Of a DNA stretch of 64,000 nt, positions 61,744 through 64,000 are shown one piece after another. How positions within the stretch are numbered: position 1 is the first letter of the stretch; each line of letters begins with the position of its first letter. The notes under the pieces are model-generated. The model made no database searches. It worked only from the letters and a program-made list of their open reading frames with translations, and was not told the DNA's origin. The translations under genes were made by a program, and so were the position numbers. The DNA comes from Rhizobium grahamii CCGE 502 (lineage in GTDB: Bacteria > Pseudomonadota > Alphaproteobacteria > Rhizobiales > Rhizobiaceae): positions 184,960 to 248,959 of the forward strand of contig NZ_AEYE02000004.1 of the NCBI RefSeq assembly GCF_000298315.2, in the 5' to 3' direction.

Positions 61744-62253
61744 CTATTGGCGCCGCGCGAACTCGCTGCCGGTGTTGGTCTTGAATCGCGGAAAGACAAA
61801 AACGCCGAGCAAGCTGCCATGGGAGGCGTTATCATGACCATTCGACTCGCCCATACAGAACAAGGGCTGGCGGAAGCCATTCGGCATCATGATCGTGGTC
61901 GAGAAGCAGAACGATGAAGAGAGAGTCGCGGCCTGCTCGAAGAGGTCCAGGATGTGATCGTGATCCTTCGGGTCGTAGCAGCGCATAAGGCTGAGAAGGC
62001 CGCATTCACGCGCCGGCAGCCCGTGCAGCATCGTGCTCCATTCCCTCAGGCGGATGATGCCCGTGGAAAAATCTCCGACCCAGGTCTCGGAAATGGAAAA
62101 CTGCGCCAGCAGGTCAGGGTCGTGATTGCTGACGTCGAGTGAACCCGGCATGAGCGGTGCCGCGGTGGTGGTTTTAGCAATTTTGAACAAATTTTTCCCC
62201 AGCTTAGGTACAGCTTCCCCTGCTGCACGTCCGGCAAGAATGGGCAGGTTCAT
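61744..62253 (-). CDS. PAS-fold domain protein of unknown partner
   Basis: A 169-residue protein. Residues from about 45 read like a PAS_3 fold: WVGDFSTGIIRLREWSTMLH, then RCYDPKDHDHILDLFEQA (the PAS histidine/acid region) and FSTTIMMPNGFRQPLF with the final strands LLGVFVFPR. No output domain (kinase, cyclase, HTH) is attached, so it would act on another protein or be a single-domain sensor. The start is unsure: ATG 62253 or GTG 62280. It is transcribed on the groEL strand, downstream of the groEL terminator. Confidence 0.65.
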   Translation of the reverse strand: MNLPILAGRAAGEAVPKLGKNLFKIAKTTTAAPLMPGSLDVSNHDPDLLAQFSISETWVGDFSTGIIRLREWSTMLHGLPARECGLLSLMRCYDPKDHDHILDLFEQAATLSSSFCFSTTIMMPNGFRQPLFCMGESNGHDNASHGSLLGVFVFPRFKTNTGSEFARRQ

Positions 62254-62800
62254 GCTGCGCCGCGCATCATGCTCGGCCACCTGCGAAATGGGGTCTGGAT
62301 GTCGGCACTTCTAACGGAGCCGCTTCCAATTTCGCGGGAAAAACGCACAACTTCTGATGTATTTTTCGGGAGGGGTTTTTCCCGAGCTCGCCCTCGCGTT
62401 CCCGTGGTCGGCAACGAATTGGATCGCGACCGTCGGCGGATGAACGCGCGCCGAATGCAGCGCGGATTTATAGGCGCTTTTATGCAAACGGCAATCTGCT
62501 TTTTGCACAACGCCGGTCTCTACTGTGAGTGGAAAAACGGCAGGAAAAATTCTTGGAAGGCGCAGAAAGATGCCAAAGATGGGAAGATTTCTGAGGTGTA
62601 AGCGGTTTCACCTGCCATTTGCGTGACAAAACATGCACGAAATTGCGTCAGGACGGAAAGCAGTCCGCGGTAGAAAAAATGCAAGCGCGCAAGCCTTGCG
62701 AAAGCCTCGAATGACGCGAGGCATGCTCACATCGCTGCTTAAACGTTTCATCTGAGGATTGAAAAACGAACACAATTGCTGTTCGGCGAATCGCACGCCG
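62254..62800. other. Gene-free stretch upstream of the PAS gene
   Basis: About 550 bases with no credible coding sequence on either strand; a 110-residue plus-strand frame at 62269-62601 has no ribosome site or family pattern. The stretch should contain the PAS gene promoter. I could not identify a convincing -35/-10 pair or RNA fold. Confidence 0.4.
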
Positions 62801-62832
62801 AAACGAAAAAGGGCGGTCCGAAGACCGCCCTT
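62801..62832 (-). terminator. Likely groEL terminator with a UUCG tetraloop
   Basis: On the minus strand AAGGGCGGTC pairs with GACCGCCCTT around TTCG (plus-strand arms 62809-62818 and 62823-62832) and is followed by TTTCG. A stable 10-bp UUCG hairpin with a short T-run about 170 bases past the groEL stop is a probable intrinsic terminator. Confidence 0.7.
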
Positions 62833-62869
62833 CCTGTTCCGGGAAACCGGAGATAGATCGGTGAAGCTT

Positions 62870-63023
62870 TATGGACGCTTCAACGATAGGCTTTCGCCTA
62901 TCACATCATGTCCATGCCGCCAGTTCAGCGCGCTTGCCGCGCTGAACCACTCTAAGTGCATGGGCGACCTCTATGGACATTCCTGCGATAGGCTTTCGCC
63001 TATCACATCATGTCCATGCCGCC
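62870..63023. repeat. Duplicated groEL 3' end (two copies offset by 102 bases)
   Basis: A 38-base segment is identical at 62884-62921 and 62986-63023, offset by 102 bases. A shared TATGGAC at 62870-62876 and 62972-62978 has the same offset. The second copy contains the last codons and TGA of groEL plus the hairpin GATAGGC-GAAA-GCCTATC (minus strand, GNRA loop). The first copy repeats these beyond the gene. Between the copies lies GTTCAGCGCG...CGCGCTGAAC, a 10-bp stem (62923-62947). This looks like a duplication or recombination scar. Confidence 0.9.
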
Positions 63024-64000
63024 CATGCCGCCCATGCCGCCCGGCATGCCGCCAGGAGCATCCTTCTTCGGCAGCTCGGCGATCATGGCTTCGGTGGTGA
63101 TCAGCAGCGAAGCAACCGAAGCTGCGTTCTGCAGAGCCGTACGAACAACCTTGACCGGGTCGACGATGCCCATGGCGATCATGTCGCCATATTCGGACGT
63201 CTGGGCGTTGTAGCCGTAGTTGTCTTCGTTCTTGTCGAGGACCTTGCCGACAACGATCGAAGCTTCGTCGCCTGCGTTTTCAGCGATCTGGCGAACCAGA
63301 GCCTGCAGGGCGCGGCGAACGATGTTGATGCCAGCTTCCTGGTCGTCGTTTGCACCCTTTGCAGCGATCTTCGTGGAAGAACGGAGCAGGGCGATACCGC
63401 CGCCGGGGACGATGCCTTCCTGAACAGCAGCGCGCGTCGCGTTGAGCGCGTCGTCGATGCGGTCCTTCTTTTCCTTGACTTCAACTTCCGTGGAGCCGCC
63501 AACGCGGATGACGGCAACGCCACCAGCGAGCTTGGCAAGGCGTTCCTGCAGCTTTTCGCGGTCATAGTCCGAAGTGGTTTCTTCGATCTGAGCCTTGATC
63601 TGGGCAACACGGCCTTCGATGTCGGACTTGGCGCCAGCGCCGTCGACGATCGTGGTGTTTTCCTTGGAGATCGAAACCTTCTTCGAACGGCCGAGCATGT
63701 CGAGCGTTACGGATTCGAGCTTGATGCCGAGGTCTTCGGAAATGACGGTGCCACCCGTGAGGATAGCGATGTCTTCGAGCATGGCCTTGCGGCGATCGCC
63801 GAAGCCAGGAGCCTTGACAGCAGCAATCTTCAGGCCGCCGCGCAGCTTGTTGACGACGAGCGTAGCAAGCGCTTCGCCTTCGACGTCTTCAGCGATGATG
63901 AGGAGCGGCTTGCCGGTCTGAACGACAGCTTCGAGAACCGGCAGCATGGCCTGGAGGTTCGAGAGCTTCTTCTCGTGCAGGAGGATGAAGGCGTCTTCGA
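63003..64000 (-). CDS. groEL: 60 kDa chaperonin GroEL, 5' end outside the window
   Basis: The C-terminal 331 residues of GroEL, cut by the right edge (the reading frame runs to base 64000). Visible parts are the apical/intermediate segments ([40 protein letters not shown]), the ATP-site region [20 protein letters not shown] and the end [20 protein letters not shown]. The tail ends [16 protein letters not shown], the usual Gly/Met-rich flexible C-terminus. Rhizobia carry several groEL copies; whether groES precedes this one cannot be seen. Its last codons are repeated about 100 bases downstream. Confidence 0.97.
   Translation of the reverse strand, partial: EDAFILLHEKKLSNLQAMLPVLEAVVQTGKPLLIIAEDVEGEALATLVVNKLRGGLKIAAVKAPGFGDRRKAMLEDIAILTGGTVISEDLGIKLESVTLDMLGRSKKVSISKENTTIVDGAGAKSDIEGRVAQIKAQIEETTSDYDREKLQERLAKLAGGVAVIRVGGSTEVEVKEKKDRIDDALNATRAAVQEGIVPGGGIALLRSSTKIAAKGANDDQEAGINIVRRALQALVRQIAENAGDEASIVVGKVLDKNEDNYGYNAQTSEYGDMIAMGIVDPVKVVRTALQNAASVASLLITTEAMIAELPKKDAPGGMPGGMGGMGGMDMM

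Noticed and set aside
62269-62601. Plus-strand 110-residue reading frame upstream of the PAS gene
   Set aside because: No ribosome site, no recognisable family, and high Arg content typical of chance frames in GC-rich DNA.
62884-63023. CRISPR-like repeats near groEL
   Set aside because: There are only two copies with a single 64-base interval, and one copy is groEL coding sequence; it is a duplication, not an array.

Overview
The window looks like chromosomal DNA of a Rhizobium-type alphaproteobacterium (Rhizobiaceae), with high GC content. The diagnostic genes are a rhizobial iron regulator rirA beside a dppABCDF operon, a short-form hisG with hisZ behind an alphaproteobacterial-type hisS, an LsrB/VtlR-like regulator divergent from a DUF1127 gene, and a groEL whose C-terminus ends in Gly/Met repeats. 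I see no insertion sequence, prophage, CRISPR array or rRNA. One tRNA is present, tRNA-Gln(CTG), on the minus strand. No gene is obviously broken. Two genes are cut by the window edges: a methylmalonate-semialdehyde dehydrogenase tail at the left and groEL at the right.

Layout. 1-7.0 kb: dehydrogenase tail, rirA with a candidate iron-responsive operator, the dipeptide/5-aminolevulinate-type ABC transporter dppABCDF, and gluconokinase. 7.0-12.1 kb: a minus-strand set made of a type III polyketide synthase, an ICMT-like methyltransferase and a DadA-like flavoprotein, followed by a TPR protein and an ECF sigma/anti-sigma pair. 12.2-17.2 kb: a PaoABC-type periplasmic aldehyde oxidoreductase with an AraC regulator upstream. 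17.3-25.2 kb: tRNA-Gln, an exopolyphosphatase-like protein with a long basic N-terminal tail, rlmE, a VOC protein, an MFS exporter, an exported metallo-beta-lactamase-fold hydrolase, and guaB with a small membrane protein.

25.2-46.7 kb is rich in regulator-plus-target pairs: LysR/SDR, oxyR beside a Tat-exported dienelactone hydrolase, TetR, an LsrB-like LysR facing DUF1127, then DUF937, gshA, rsmE, a PiT phosphate transporter and a Nudix hydrolase. These are followed by LysR with a divergent S-adenosylhomocysteine-hydrolase-like enzyme, LysR facing an NADPH:quinone-reductase-like gene, and LysR facing glcDEF (glycolate oxidase). 46.7-56.8 kb carries envelope and repair functions (two L,D-transpeptidases, tag), HAD and aldo/keto reductase genes, a DUF305/Cys-Met-rich pair that suggests metal handling, a methyltransferase overlapping a ketopantoate-reductase-like gene, an orphan amino-acid binding protein and an unassigned Rossmann-like protein. 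56.9-64 kb: hisS-hisZ-hisG, DoxX, a YghU-like GST, a PAS-fold protein and groEL. The 3' flank of groEL contains a duplicated copy of its own last codons and downstream hairpin.

The items most worth following up are the polyketide synthase/methyltransferase/flavoprotein set, the short SAH-hydrolase-like enzyme with altered active-site motifs, the duplicated groEL tail, and several phased or palindromic operators in intergenic regions. All functional calls come from reading sequence motifs and family knowledge; no database search was run.
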